Shown one piece after another: positions 14,178 to 20,446 of a DNA stretch of 20,446 nt; position 1 is the stretch's first letter; each line of letters begins with the position of its first letter. Under the pieces are notes generated by a model that was given only the letters and a program-made list of their open reading frames with translations, searched no databases and was not told the DNA's origin. The position numbers and the translations under genes were made by a program. The stretch comes from JBDZUZ01 sp040255445 (GTDB lineage Bacteria > Planctomycetota > Phycisphaerae > Phycisphaerales > UBA1924): contig JBDZUZ010000065.1 of assembly GCA_040255445.1 (NCBI GenBank), positions 1 through 20,446 of the forward strand, read 5' to 3'.

Positions 14178-15233
14178 TCACCGCCGCGGCTGGAAGACGT
14201 ACTGGCCCGACGCGTTGAAGCTCGCCCAGTTATCCCACTTTGACATGTCCCGCAGGTCGTCCAGCGCCTGCATCTCGACGTGCCCGTCAAAGTGTCCTGT
14301 CATGATCTTCCCGAAGTGCCGGCCGTCCAGATTGCCCCAGGCGCTGGGCGGACGCCGCTCATCGAACTGATTGCTGGCCCGGTCACGCCAGCCGCCGCCG
14401 TTGGCCCGGTTGCCCGAGTAGTTGCGGCCGTAGGGGTGCCGCTCGGGGGCATCGATGAAGTAGTACCCGGGAACGACCTGCTGCCCATCCGGCGGATTCT
14501 GGCCATAGCTGTACCAGCCGTTGCGGGCGATGTCGCCGCCGCGTGAGGACCCAAAGAGCACCAGGTCCGAGGTCTGCCGGACCTCATCGGCCCTCCGCAC
14601 ATAGAAGTGACCCGACGCCGAGCGGTTGGGGCCGCGTGGATCCTGGGCCATACCGACAAAGGCGCCGTTGTTGTAATCGCCACCGACAAACGTGCCGTTG
14701 ATGCCCCACGACGGGTGCCAGCCGAAGGCCGAGACCCACGAGGTCGTCTGGTAGTCGTGTGTCCGGATTCGCCCGTAATTGCTGGTGTAGGGGTTGCCCG
14801 TCGGCCGCGAGCGGAACTCGCGCGCGGTGTACTTGTCGGCCTGCAGGATCTCGGCAGGCATCTCGCTGTACTGCAGGAACCACTGCCCCCAAGCCTTGAT
14901 GCAGGTCCCCTCGAGGAAATCGCCCGGCGAAGCCGGGTCCGGCGGGAGCTTCACGAGATTCGCGCCCAAGGTCTGCGTGCTGTAGTGGGCCCAGGTCCAG
15001 TTGATGTAACTGGGCATGGTCTGGTCCTTGTGGTCCAGCAGGTAGTTGCCGTATGCGGTCAGGACCTGGTTCAGAGCCGCCTGCTCGGCGAGCATCTTGC
15101 CCGTCAGCCGCGCCTGGCGCAACCCCGGGAGCAGGATCCCGATCAGAAGTGCGATGATCGCGATGACCACGAGCAGCTCAATCAGTGTGAACGCCCGCGC
15201 CCAACCGCGTGTCCGTGAAGGTCCGATAGCCAT
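14178..15233 (-). CDS. Prepilin-type (H-X9-DG family) protein
   Basis: A 351-residue protein. A 14-residue basic leader (MAIGPSRTRGWARA) precedes FTLIELLVVIAIIALLIGIL, the prepilin signal with Ala at -1 and Glu at +5. The body is rich in aromatic residues, Gly and Asn. Near the C-terminus, H306-X9-DG (316-317) is an exact H-X9-DG signature, followed by ALDDLRDMSKWDN. It is paralogous to the product of 12637: shared RHPYGR, RRPPSxWGxLD and LxDLRDMxKW. GGAG lies 8 bases before the ATG at 15233. The 152-base spacer upstream has a weak TTGATG-17-TAGCCT promoter match and no terminator, so read-through from the gene at 15386 is possible. It ends at the strong terminator at 14110-14142. Confidence 0.9.
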   Translation of the reverse strand: MAIGPSRTRGWARAFTLIELLVVIAIIALLIGILLPGLRQARLTGKMLAEQAALNQVLTAYGNYLLDHKDQTMPSYINWTWAHYSTQTLGANLVKLPPDPASPGDFLEGTCIKAWGQWFLQYSEMPAEILQADKYTAREFRSRPTGNPYTSNYGRIRTHDYQTTSWVSAFGWHPSWGINGTFVGGDYNNGAFVGMAQDPRGPNRSASGHFYVRRADEVRQTSDLVLFGSSRGGDIARNGWYSYGQNPPDGQQVVPGYYFIDAPERHPYGRNYSGNRANGGGWRDRASNQFDERRPPSAWGNLDGRHFGKIMTGHFDGHVEMQALDDLRDMSKWDNWASFNASGQYVFQPRR

Positions 15234-15385
15234 CGGTGTACTCCGGCAGCAGGTTGTGTGGTCAAACCGGCACGGAGATGCACCGGCAGGCGACGAATGC
15301 CGCTAACGACAGGCTAACCCATGCCCGGAGGCACATCAACCCTCTTCAAGAGTTTTTGACCGATTTTATTCGGGTTCCGTCCGGA

Positions 15386-16345
15386 TCACCGAGGCCGCAG
15401 ACCCCAGTCCGGACCATCAGCCTGGTCCGCCCACCGACGCATGTCGCGCACTTGGTCCCACCCCAGCACATCGGCGTGACCATCCATGTGAGCAGCGACC
15501 GCCTTGCCCCCATGCCGCAGCGACACGAACCCGGAGTTGTTCCCCGGGCTCGCCGCCCGCGCGTCATACGCCGTGTCCCAACGCACACCCTGCGCGGCCC
15601 CGAAGACCGGCGGGTCCACGCGGAAGAAGCCATCGGGCCGGCCGATCGTGGGGAGCGCGATCTGTTCCTCCGCCCGCGCCGAGAAGAACGCCGCGACCCC
15701 GCTCGGACGCGTCATCTGATCGAACCGCTCGATGTGCACGCGCCCGAAGACACGCTGGAACGAGCGGTCGAACTCCTGCAGCAGATCGCTGCCGCCGATG
15801 AACGCCGCGTTCATCCCCAGCGAGGGGAACAGGCTCACGACGTACGACACATCCGCCCCGGCGACGCCGATCTCCTCGGTGCGGTTGCGCAGGTCCTTCA
15901 GGAAGTTGGCGTTGTTGTACAGCCCGCGGAGCTCGTAGTTCATGTACGGCGCGATCCGCCACGGGTACCGCTGCGCCACCTCATTCGTGAGCCGCGTCCC
16001 CTCGATGTCCCGGACCTCCATGGGCCCGTTGACCCAGGCGGCCTTGGCGTACCCGGGCAGGATCTGCCCGCGGTAGTCGTCGGAGTAGAGCGTCAGAGCG
16101 GTCATGAGCTGCTGCCCCGCGGAAAGCTCGCGGGCCTGCCGGCTCAGCAAGGTGCATTTGGCTGCGGCGGGGATCAGGAGCGACACCAGCAGCCCGATCA
16201 CGGCGATCACCAGCAGCAACTCGATCAAGGTGAACCCGGCGCCCCGGCCGCGTCCGAAAACCACGCCGCCACGGCGCTCGCCGTCCCCGGTAAGGCCCTT
16301 CGCGTCAATGGTTTGTGACCAGCGTGTTCGGTGCATCCGTATCAT
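15386..16345 (-). CDS. Prepilin-type (H-X9-DG family) protein, long leader
   Basis: A protein of about 319 residues. A long basic leader (about 37 residues, RRGGVVFGRGRGAG) precedes FTLIELLLVIAVIGLLVSLL, here with the standard Gly at -1. The tail contains H278-X9-DG (288-289), an exact H-X9-DG signature, and WDQVRDMRRWADQ, matching the LRDMxKW tail of the two neighbours; the middle is diverged. Start alternatives are TTG 16372, ATG 16345 and ATG 16336. GGAG at 16348-16351 is too close to 16345 and rather far from 16336, so the start is uncertain; I use 16345. It is divergent from the secreted dockerin-like gene at 16438 and probably first in the prepilin cluster. Confidence 0.87.
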   Translation of the reverse strand: MIRMHRTRWSQTIDAKGLTGDGERRGGVVFGRGRGAGFTLIELLLVIAVIGLLVSLLIPAAAKCTLLSRQARELSAGQQLMTALTLYSDDYRGQILPGYAKAAWVNGPMEVRDIEGTRLTNEVAQRYPWRIAPYMNYELRGLYNNANFLKDLRNRTEEIGVAGADVSYVVSLFPSLGMNAAFIGGSDLLQEFDRSFQRVFGRVHIERFDQMTRPSGVAAFFSARAEEQIALPTIGRPDGFFRVDPPVFGAAQGVRWDTAYDARAASPGNNSGFVSLRHGGKAVAAHMDGHADVLGWDQVRDMRRWADQADGPDWGLRPR

Positions 16346-16355
16346 CGCTCCGCGA

Positions 16356-16361
16356 AGTATA
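16356..16361 (-). promoter_or_regulatory. Candidate -10 element of the 15386-16345 prepilin gene
   Basis: TATACT on the minus strand lies 10 bases before ATG 16345. A start point 6-7 bases downstream would leave almost no leader, implying a near-leaderless mRNA or start at ATG 16336. No clear -35 is visible. An inverted GTTC-9-GAAC lies just beyond in the divergent spacer (about 16383-16402). Confidence 0.3.
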
Positions 16362-16437
16362 GACTCCCGCAAAACCGGAATTGTTCCTGTCCCGCAAGAA
16401 CAGCCCGTTTCTGATCCCCATGTGGAGGCCGCTCACC

Positions 16438-17493
16438 ATGCTCAAGCGTCACGCGTCCCGCTCCGCCGCCACCACTTCCGTCGCATTCCTTCTTTGCGCT
16501 GCCGCGGCCGCCTCGGGACAGGTCTTCGATGTCTCGCTCGCGCGGCCCGCCGCCGACCGCTGGATGTACCCCTTCAACTCGACCCCCGGCGCCCGCCCGA
16601 CCGCCTCGACCTTCGGCGCGATCAACGAGGTCGGGTTCGACGACCGCGATGCCCAGGTTGTGATCGGCTTCAACACGGCCGCACTGATCCCCACCGGCCA
16701 GCCGATCGAGAACTACCGCCTCAGCCGACTGACGCTCCGGGTGACGGTCGCCAACGACCTCGAATACGCGTACGACCCGACCCCCGACCCGGTGAGCTCG
16801 CTCTACCTCGTCACCGACCCGCAGTACACGCCGGACACTGATCCGAGCCGGCCGATCGAACTCTTCGCCACCGGGTTCCGCGGCGGCTTCACCGCGGCGA
16901 CCTTCCAGGAGAACTCGCCGTTCAGCGCGGTCCCCACCTTCCCGCCGCAGGAAGGCATCCGCAACGCCTTCGCCGCGGCGGTCGCGGCGGATGGCACGCT
17001 GACCGATGTCTCACGCCAGGTCGAGCAGCGGTTTGATGCGACCCCGATGGCGATCGGCACGACCACCGCTGTGAGCCCCGGCGAACTGGTCCCCGAGGGC
17101 ACACACTTTGTGTTCGATGTGAACCTCGGCGATCCGGGTGTCGCCCGCTACCTGGGCGAGTCGCTCGCCGCGGGCCGCCTGTGGCTCACGGTGACCACTT
17201 TGCAGCCCGCCAGCGGCGGCCCCGGCGGTCCCACCGGCGAGACCACCTACCCGTTCTTCTACATGAAGGAGAACGCGATCGCCCAGGCGCTCGGGTATGA
17301 AGCCCGCCTGGAGATCGAGGGCCGTGTGGGCCGCAGCGCGGACTTTGACGGGAGCGGCGGCGTCGATGGCGACGACATCGTCGCGTTCTTCGAAGCCTGG
17401 CAGATGGGCGAGAACAGCGCGGACTTTGATGAGAGCGGCGGCGTCGATGGCGACGACATCACCGCGTTCTTCGTCGCGTGGGAGCGCGGCTGA
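16438..17493 (+). CDS. Secreted protein with two C-terminal dockerin/EF-hand-like repeats
   Basis: A 351-residue protein. A signal peptide is evident: basic MLKRHASRS, hydrophobic VAFLLCAAAAA, and likely cleavage after ASG at about 27. The body (about 28-295) has no motif I can name; its beta-rich pattern and DRDAQVVIGFNTA segment suggest a beta-sandwich, possibly DNRLRE-like. The C-terminus carries two near-identical units (301-321 and 328-348), each ADFDxSGGVDGDDIxAFF followed by xAW. They resemble calcium-binding dockerin-type repeats of planctomycete exported proteins but lack the Cys seen in the GC-type. GGAGG lies 9 bases before ATG 16438, which is preferred over the longer frame at 16381. 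It is divergent from the prepilin cluster and convergent with the polyprenyl synthase. It is probably surface-retained or extracellular. Confidence 0.88.
   Translation: MLKRHASRSAATTSVAFLLCAAAAASGQVFDVSLARPAADRWMYPFNSTPGARPTASTFGAINEVGFDDRDAQVVIGFNTAALIPTGQPIENYRLSRLTLRVTVANDLEYAYDPTPDPVSSLYLVTDPQYTPDTDPSRPIELFATGFRGGFTAATFQENSPFSAVPTFPPQEGIRNAFAAAVAADGTLTDVSRQVEQRFDATPMAIGTTTAVSPGELVPEGTHFVFDVNLGDPGVARYLGESLAAGRLWLTVTTLQPASGGPGGPTGETTYPFFYMKENAIAQALGYEARLEIEGRVGRSADFDGSGGVDGDDIVAFFEAWQMGENSADFDESGGVDGDDITAFFVAWERG
17335..17481 (+). repeat. Two 66-base direct repeats, 81-base period, encoding the dockerin-like units
   Basis: The stretches 17335-17400 and 17416-17481 are nearly identical at DNA level, including a shared block reading AGCGGCGGCGTCGATGGCG, and encode the two C-terminal units. 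This degree of nucleotide identity suggests recent duplication or gene conversion. Confidence 0.9.
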
Positions 17494-17525
17494 ACCGCTC
17501 GCAGATCGCGCTATCGACCCTCGGT

Positions 17526-18566
17526 TCAGAACGCTCGATTCACAACCGCCAGCGCCATCGCATCGAGCATCGCCCGCACCGGGCTCGCCGGAAGCGCGCT
17601 GAGCGCCTGCCGCGCTTCGCCCACCAGCCGCTGCGCGACGCCGCGGGCGTGATCGAGCGAGTTCGTCGACTCCACCGCGTGCGCGATCAAGCGGCCCGCC
17701 TCGGCGCCGCTGGCGCCGCCCTCGGCTGCCCGCTCGAGGAGCGTGAGCGTGCGGGCCCGGCGGTCGTCATCCGCCGTCGCCAGGTGATGGATCAGGGGCA
17801 GCGTCATTTTTCCCTTCTCGACGTCCTTGCCAACAGACTTGCCGACCACACGCTCCTCGCCCGTCAGGTCGAGCAGGTCGTCCTGGATCTGGAACGCGAC
17901 GCCCAGCGACAGCCCGTACCGCCGCAGCCGCTGCGTGTGGTCTTCGCTCGCGCCCGAGCACACCGCGCCCATCTCGCACGCCGCGGCGATCAACTCCGCC
18001 GTCTTCCGCTCGACGATCTCGAAGTAGGTGGGCTCATCGAGCGAGTAGTCGCCCCGGTGGTGCAGCTGCAGCAACTCGCCCGCGCACATCACCGCGCTGG
18101 CCCGGCCGATCGCCAGCGCGTAGCGCTGCGTCCCCAGCCCCGAGCACAGGTGGTACGCCGAAGCGATCAGGTAGTCGCCCAGGATCACCGCCGTCTCGTT
18201 GCCGCGGAGCCGGTTGACCGTGTCGCCGCGGCGGCGGGTCTCGGCCTCGTCGAGCACATCGTCGTGCACGAGCGTCGCCATGTGCACCATCTCGCACACA
18301 GCGCCGAGCGTCGCGTGATCATCAGTGACGAGCGAAGCAAGCTCACGCCCGCCCGCCTCCGGGTGCGCCGCCGCGCCGCACAGGATCACCAGCGTCGGCC
18401 GGAGCATCTTGCCGCGGTACCGCTCGATGTGCTTGCAGAGCTGGTTGACCGGCGGCAGGTCCGATTCGAGCTGCCCATCAAACCGTGTCGCGACATCCAG
18501 CAGCCGTGCTGCGACCAGGTCGGCGACAGGCTGCAACTCTTCGGGCAGGTCGATCACGCCTTGCAT
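17526..18566 (-). CDS. Polyprenyl diphosphate synthase (long-chain, trans)
   Basis: Elongates allylic diphosphates with IPP to make an all-trans prenyl chain. Length 346 residues, in the normal range. The first Asp-rich motif is DDVLD (102-106) with ETRRR after it. The second is DDLLD (229-233) within FQIQDDLLDL, and GKMLRP (52-57) is the conserved basic site. The residue five before the first Asp motif is a small Ala (MATLVHDD), as in octaprenyl synthase IspB rather than farnesyl synthase. The product is therefore probably a long chain for a quinone side chain (inference). I chose ATG 18566, with GGAG eight bases upstream; a GTG at 18575 would add three residues. It is convergent with the dockerin-like gene (32-base gap) and 88 bases after the methyltransferase gene on the same strand. 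Confidence 0.93.
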   Translation of the reverse strand: MQGVIDLPEELQPVADLVAARLLDVATRFDGQLESDLPPVNQLCKHIERYRGKMLRPTLVILCGAAAHPEAGGRELASLVTDDHATLGAVCEMVHMATLVHDDVLDEAETRRRGDTVNRLRGNETAVILGDYLIASAYHLCSGLGTQRYALAIGRASAVMCAGELLQLHHRGDYSLDEPTYFEIVERKTAELIAAACEMGAVCSGASEDHTQRLRRYGLSLGVAFQIQDDLLDLTGEERVVGKSVGKDVEKGKMTLPLIHHLATADDDRRARTLTLLERAAEGGASGAEAGRLIAHAVESTNSLDHARGVAQRLVGEARQALSALPASPVRAMLDAMALAVVNRAF

Positions 18567-18654
18567 GGGCAACACTCCGCGCCGCCTGTGCCGCGGCCGC
18601 CCTCACGATAGGAGCTCTTCGCCGCTCCCCGGCCGCCGGACGCTGCCCCATCGT

Positions 18655-19614
18655 TCACCGCTCTGCCACGATGTATGACACGTACGCCGCGCACTCCTCC
18701 CCCACCTTCCGCGGCCGGAACACGCCGTTCCCCCCGCCCTTGTCGTCATCGCCCTCCCAGTACACCGTCACGGTGCTGAACCCCGCCTCGGTAAGCAGCT
18801 CGCGGATCTCCGGAAGCGTCCACAGCCGCCACCGGTAGGTGAACGCCTTCTCCATCCGCGTCCCATCGCGGAACTCGAAGTGGATGTGGCAGACGGTGTC
18901 GAAGGAGATCGGGTCGAAGAAGTCCTGGTCCCAGACGTACGTAAACCCCTTCTGCCGCCGCCGCTCCTCCTGGGTCATCTGCGACTCGTACCCGCCGTAG
19001 TGGTCGAGCATGAACAGCCCGCCCTTGTTCAGGCTCCCGCGAACGGCCTTGAAGTACGCGAGCATCTCCGGCCGCGTCTTGAAGACCCAGTAGCTGAAAT
19101 TCATCGCCAGCACGACATCGACATTCCGCGCGGTCGCCGGCGTCAGCACATTGCGGCGGATGAGTTCGATCCGCCCCTGCTGCTCGGGGGTGAGCGTCGA
19201 GACGTTGTGCTTCATGCCCCAGTCCAGCGTGGGCTGGTCGAGGTCCAGGCCGATTGCGACGTTGTCCTTGCGGCGCCGTACCCACTCGCACGCGCTCAAG
19301 GCGGTCCCACAAAAATCCTCCCGCAGCTTGCTCGCGTGCTTGCCGCGGAGCTTCTTGTAGACCCGGTCGACGAAGTCGATCTCCGGCTCGGTCGCCTGGA
19401 CGGACTGCTGGTAGAGGTCGTGCTTGTCGGCGGTCCGGGCGGTCAGCACCACCTTCTTCGCGGCCTTCTTCCGGGCCCTCTTGGCGCCGGTCTTCTTCGC
19501 GCCCGTCTTCTTGCCGCGGCCGGCCTTGCCAGATGCCCCCCGGGGCTTCTTTCTGGCCCCGCGGCGGGCGGGTGAGGGGGCGGATGCTTCGGCGCGGGCT
19601 GGTGCTGGTGTCAT
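18655..19614 (-). CDS. Class I SAM-dependent methyltransferase-like protein with lysine-rich N-terminal tail (paralogue)
   Basis: A 319-residue protein. Residues 1-60 form a low-complexity tail of Lys, Arg, Ala and Gly with TGAKKTGAK repeats, like a histone H1 tail. The catalytic part runs from about 64: KHDLYQQSV, KLREDFCGTALSACEW (96-111) in the motif I position, and VAIGLDLDQPTLDWG. It continues with a strand VDVVLAMNFSYW, LNKGGLFMLDHYGG and, near the end, YRWRLWTLPEIRELLTEAGF. This order matches the protein at 7695-8585 segment for segment. ATG 19614 is the likely start, although it lacks a clear ribosome site; a TTG at 19635 would add seven residues. It is divergent from ugd. The substrate is unknown. 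Confidence 0.84.
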   Translation of the reverse strand: MTPAPARAEASAPSPARRGARKKPRGASGKAGRGKKTGAKKTGAKRARKKAAKKVVLTARTADKHDLYQQSVQATEPEIDFVDRVYKKLRGKHASKLREDFCGTALSACEWVRRRKDNVAIGLDLDQPTLDWGMKHNVSTLTPEQQGRIELIRRNVLTPATARNVDVVLAMNFSYWVFKTRPEMLAYFKAVRGSLNKGGLFMLDHYGGYESQMTQEERRRQKGFTYVWDQDFFDPISFDTVCHIHFEFRDGTRMEKAFTYRWRLWTLPEIRELLTEAGFSTVTVYWEGDDDKGGGNGVFRPRKVGEECAAYVSYIVAER

Positions 19615-19695
19615 CGTGTGTTTGGTCTGAATCAAACCTCAGCCGCGGGGGGCCATGGCCGATTGTGAAGGGAGGGGGTTTGGCCCGGCCGCGGC

Positions 19696-19701
19696 TATAC
19701 T
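19696..19701 (+). promoter_or_regulatory. Candidate -10 element of ugd
   Basis: TATACT lies 83 bases before the ugd ATG in the spacer shared with the divergent methyltransferase gene; no good -35 is seen. A GGACC/GGTCC inverted repeat (about 19723-19748) in the inferred leader could fold into a weak hairpin. Confidence 0.35.
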
Positions 19702-19784
19702 GCCGCCCCCACCGGGGGACAGGACCCGGGGGAACCGGTTTCAGGTCCGAGAAACGTAGCAGGTCTGCAGATGGAGTGCGTCGA

Positions 19785-20446
19785 ATGCGACTGACGATGG
19801 TCGGAACCGGGTATGTGGGTCTCGTCACCGGCGTGTGCTTCGCCAACACCGGCAACCACGTGACCTGCCTTGATGTGGACCCGCGCAAGATCGAGAAGCT
19901 CAAGCAGGGCGAGTGCCCCATCTACGAGCCCGGCCTGACGGACCTCATGCTCCGCAACGCCAACGCCGGCCGCCTCCACTACACGCTGGACAAGGAAGCC
20001 GCCTACCGCGACGCCGAGATGATCTTCATCTGCGTCGGCACCCCCAGCGACGACCGCGGCCACACCGACCTCAAGTATGTCAACGGCGCGGCGGACGACA
20101 TCGCCGCGGTCCTCAAGAGCCTGGGCAAGGACCAGAAGCCGAAGGTCATCGTCATGAAGTCGACGGTCCCCGTCGGCACGACGCACGCCGTCCGCGACCG
20201 CATCCGCGCTGCGGTTGGCCCCGACATCCCCTTCTCCGTCGCCGACAACCCCGAGTTCCTCAAGGAAGGCGATGCGATCAGCGACTTCAACAAGCCCGAC
20301 CGCGTCGTCGTCGGCGTTGAAGACGAGCGCACCGGCGAGGCCTTCCGCCAGCTCTACGACCCCTTCGTCCGCCAGGGCCACCCCATCTTCCTGATGGACA
20401 TCCTCTCGGCCGAGATGGTCAAGTACGCGAGCAACAACTTCCTCGC
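19785..20446 (+). CDS. ugd: UDP-glucose 6-dehydrogenase, C-terminus cut by window edge
   Basis: Oxidises UDP-glucose to UDP-glucuronate with two NAD, feeding envelope polysaccharide synthesis. 220 complete codons are visible. The NAD fold starts at once with GTGYVG (7-12), the strand ends in Asp30 (CLDVD), and YEPGL (48-52), CVGTPS (83-88), KSTVPVGTT (125-133) and NPEFLKEG (155-162) are all typical of Ugd. SAEMVKYASNN (208-218) begins the central helix; the catalytic Cys lies beyond the window. GGAG lies 8 bases before the ATG. It is divergent from the lysine-tailed methyltransferase; nothing further downstream can be seen. Confidence 0.95.
   Translation, partial: MRLTMVGTGYVGLVTGVCFANTGNHVTCLDVDPRKIEKLKQGECPIYEPGLTDLMLRNANAGRLHYTLDKEAAYRDAEMIFICVGTPSDDRGHTDLKYVNGAADDIAAVLKSLGKDQKPKVIVMKSTVPVGTTHAVRDRIRAAVGPDIPFSVADNPEFLKEGDAISDFNKPDRVVVGVEDERTGEAFRQLYDPFVRQGHPIFLMDILSAEMVKYASNNFL

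Noticed and set aside
15340..15357. CTCTTCAAGAG followed by TTTTT, terminator-like on the plus strand
   Set aside because: The arms leave a one-base loop and a weak A/T stem, and no plus-strand gene ends here.
16381..16437. N-terminal extension of the dockerin-like protein starting at 16381
   Set aside because: It would bury the signal peptide behind 19 residues. GGAGG before ATG 16438 supports the shorter form.
1..20446. Search for CRISPR arrays, tRNAs, insertion sequences, phage or toxin-antitoxin genes
   Set aside because: No repeat-spacer pattern, cloverleaf, transposase or integrase motif, or small toxin-antitoxin pair was seen on reading both strands.

Overview
The window is GC-rich bacterial chromosome, most likely from a planctomycete of the Phycisphaerae type. 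That placement is inference. It rests on three prepilin-like proteins with an (A/G)FTLIELLVV leader and an H-X9-DG tail motif, a secreted protein ending in paired dockerin/EF-hand-like repeats, an AroD-AroE fusion, frequent GTG/TTG starts and very GC-rich intergenic DNA. I saw no tRNA, rRNA, CRISPR array, insertion sequence, phage gene or integrase. Most of the window is core chromosome with several lineage-specific proteins.

Layout. (1) 1-4970, minus strand: prfA (release factor 1), then a GYF_2+RDD membrane protein, a GYF_2+two-helix membrane protein, a BaiN/HI0933-type flavoprotein and a bifunctional 3-dehydroquinate dehydratase/shikimate dehydrogenase that runs off the left edge. The last four are tightly packed (gaps of 34 and 25 bases, then a 4-base overlap). 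(2) 5215-8585, plus strand: an ABC-2 exporter (ATPase, then NatB-like permease) followed by a 4-base-overlapping methyltransferase with a lysine-rich tail. (3) 8603-9095, minus strand: the RNase P RNA gene (rnpB) with a strong intrinsic terminator, convergent with the methyltransferase. (4) 9136-10191, plus: a degenerate Gfo/Idh/MocA-like protein. (5) 10212-12543, minus: tyrS followed by two small paralogous membrane-anchored proteins with GspG-like C-terminal domains. (6) 12637-16345, minus: three prepilin/H-X9-DG paralogues, with a 449-base spacer holding short tandem repeats and a strong terminator. (7) 16438-17493, plus: a secreted protein with two dockerin-like repeats. (8) 17526-19614, minus: a long-chain polyprenyl diphosphate synthase and a second lysine-tailed methyltransferase, paralogous to the one at 7695. 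(9) 19785 to the right edge, plus: UDP-glucose 6-dehydrogenase.

How the genes fit together. The core functions are shikimate synthesis, translation termination, tRNA charging, tRNA 5' processing, isoprenoid chain synthesis and UDP-glucuronate supply. The more distinctive material is at the cell surface: prepilin-like proteins, GspG-like anchored proteins and a dockerin-like secreted protein. The pair of methyltransferases with histone-H1-like tails is also distinctive. I found no clear multi-gene novel system. The best leads are the lysine-tailed methyltransferases, the tyrS-linked GspG-like pair, and the prepilin trio in which one member has lost the motif histidine.
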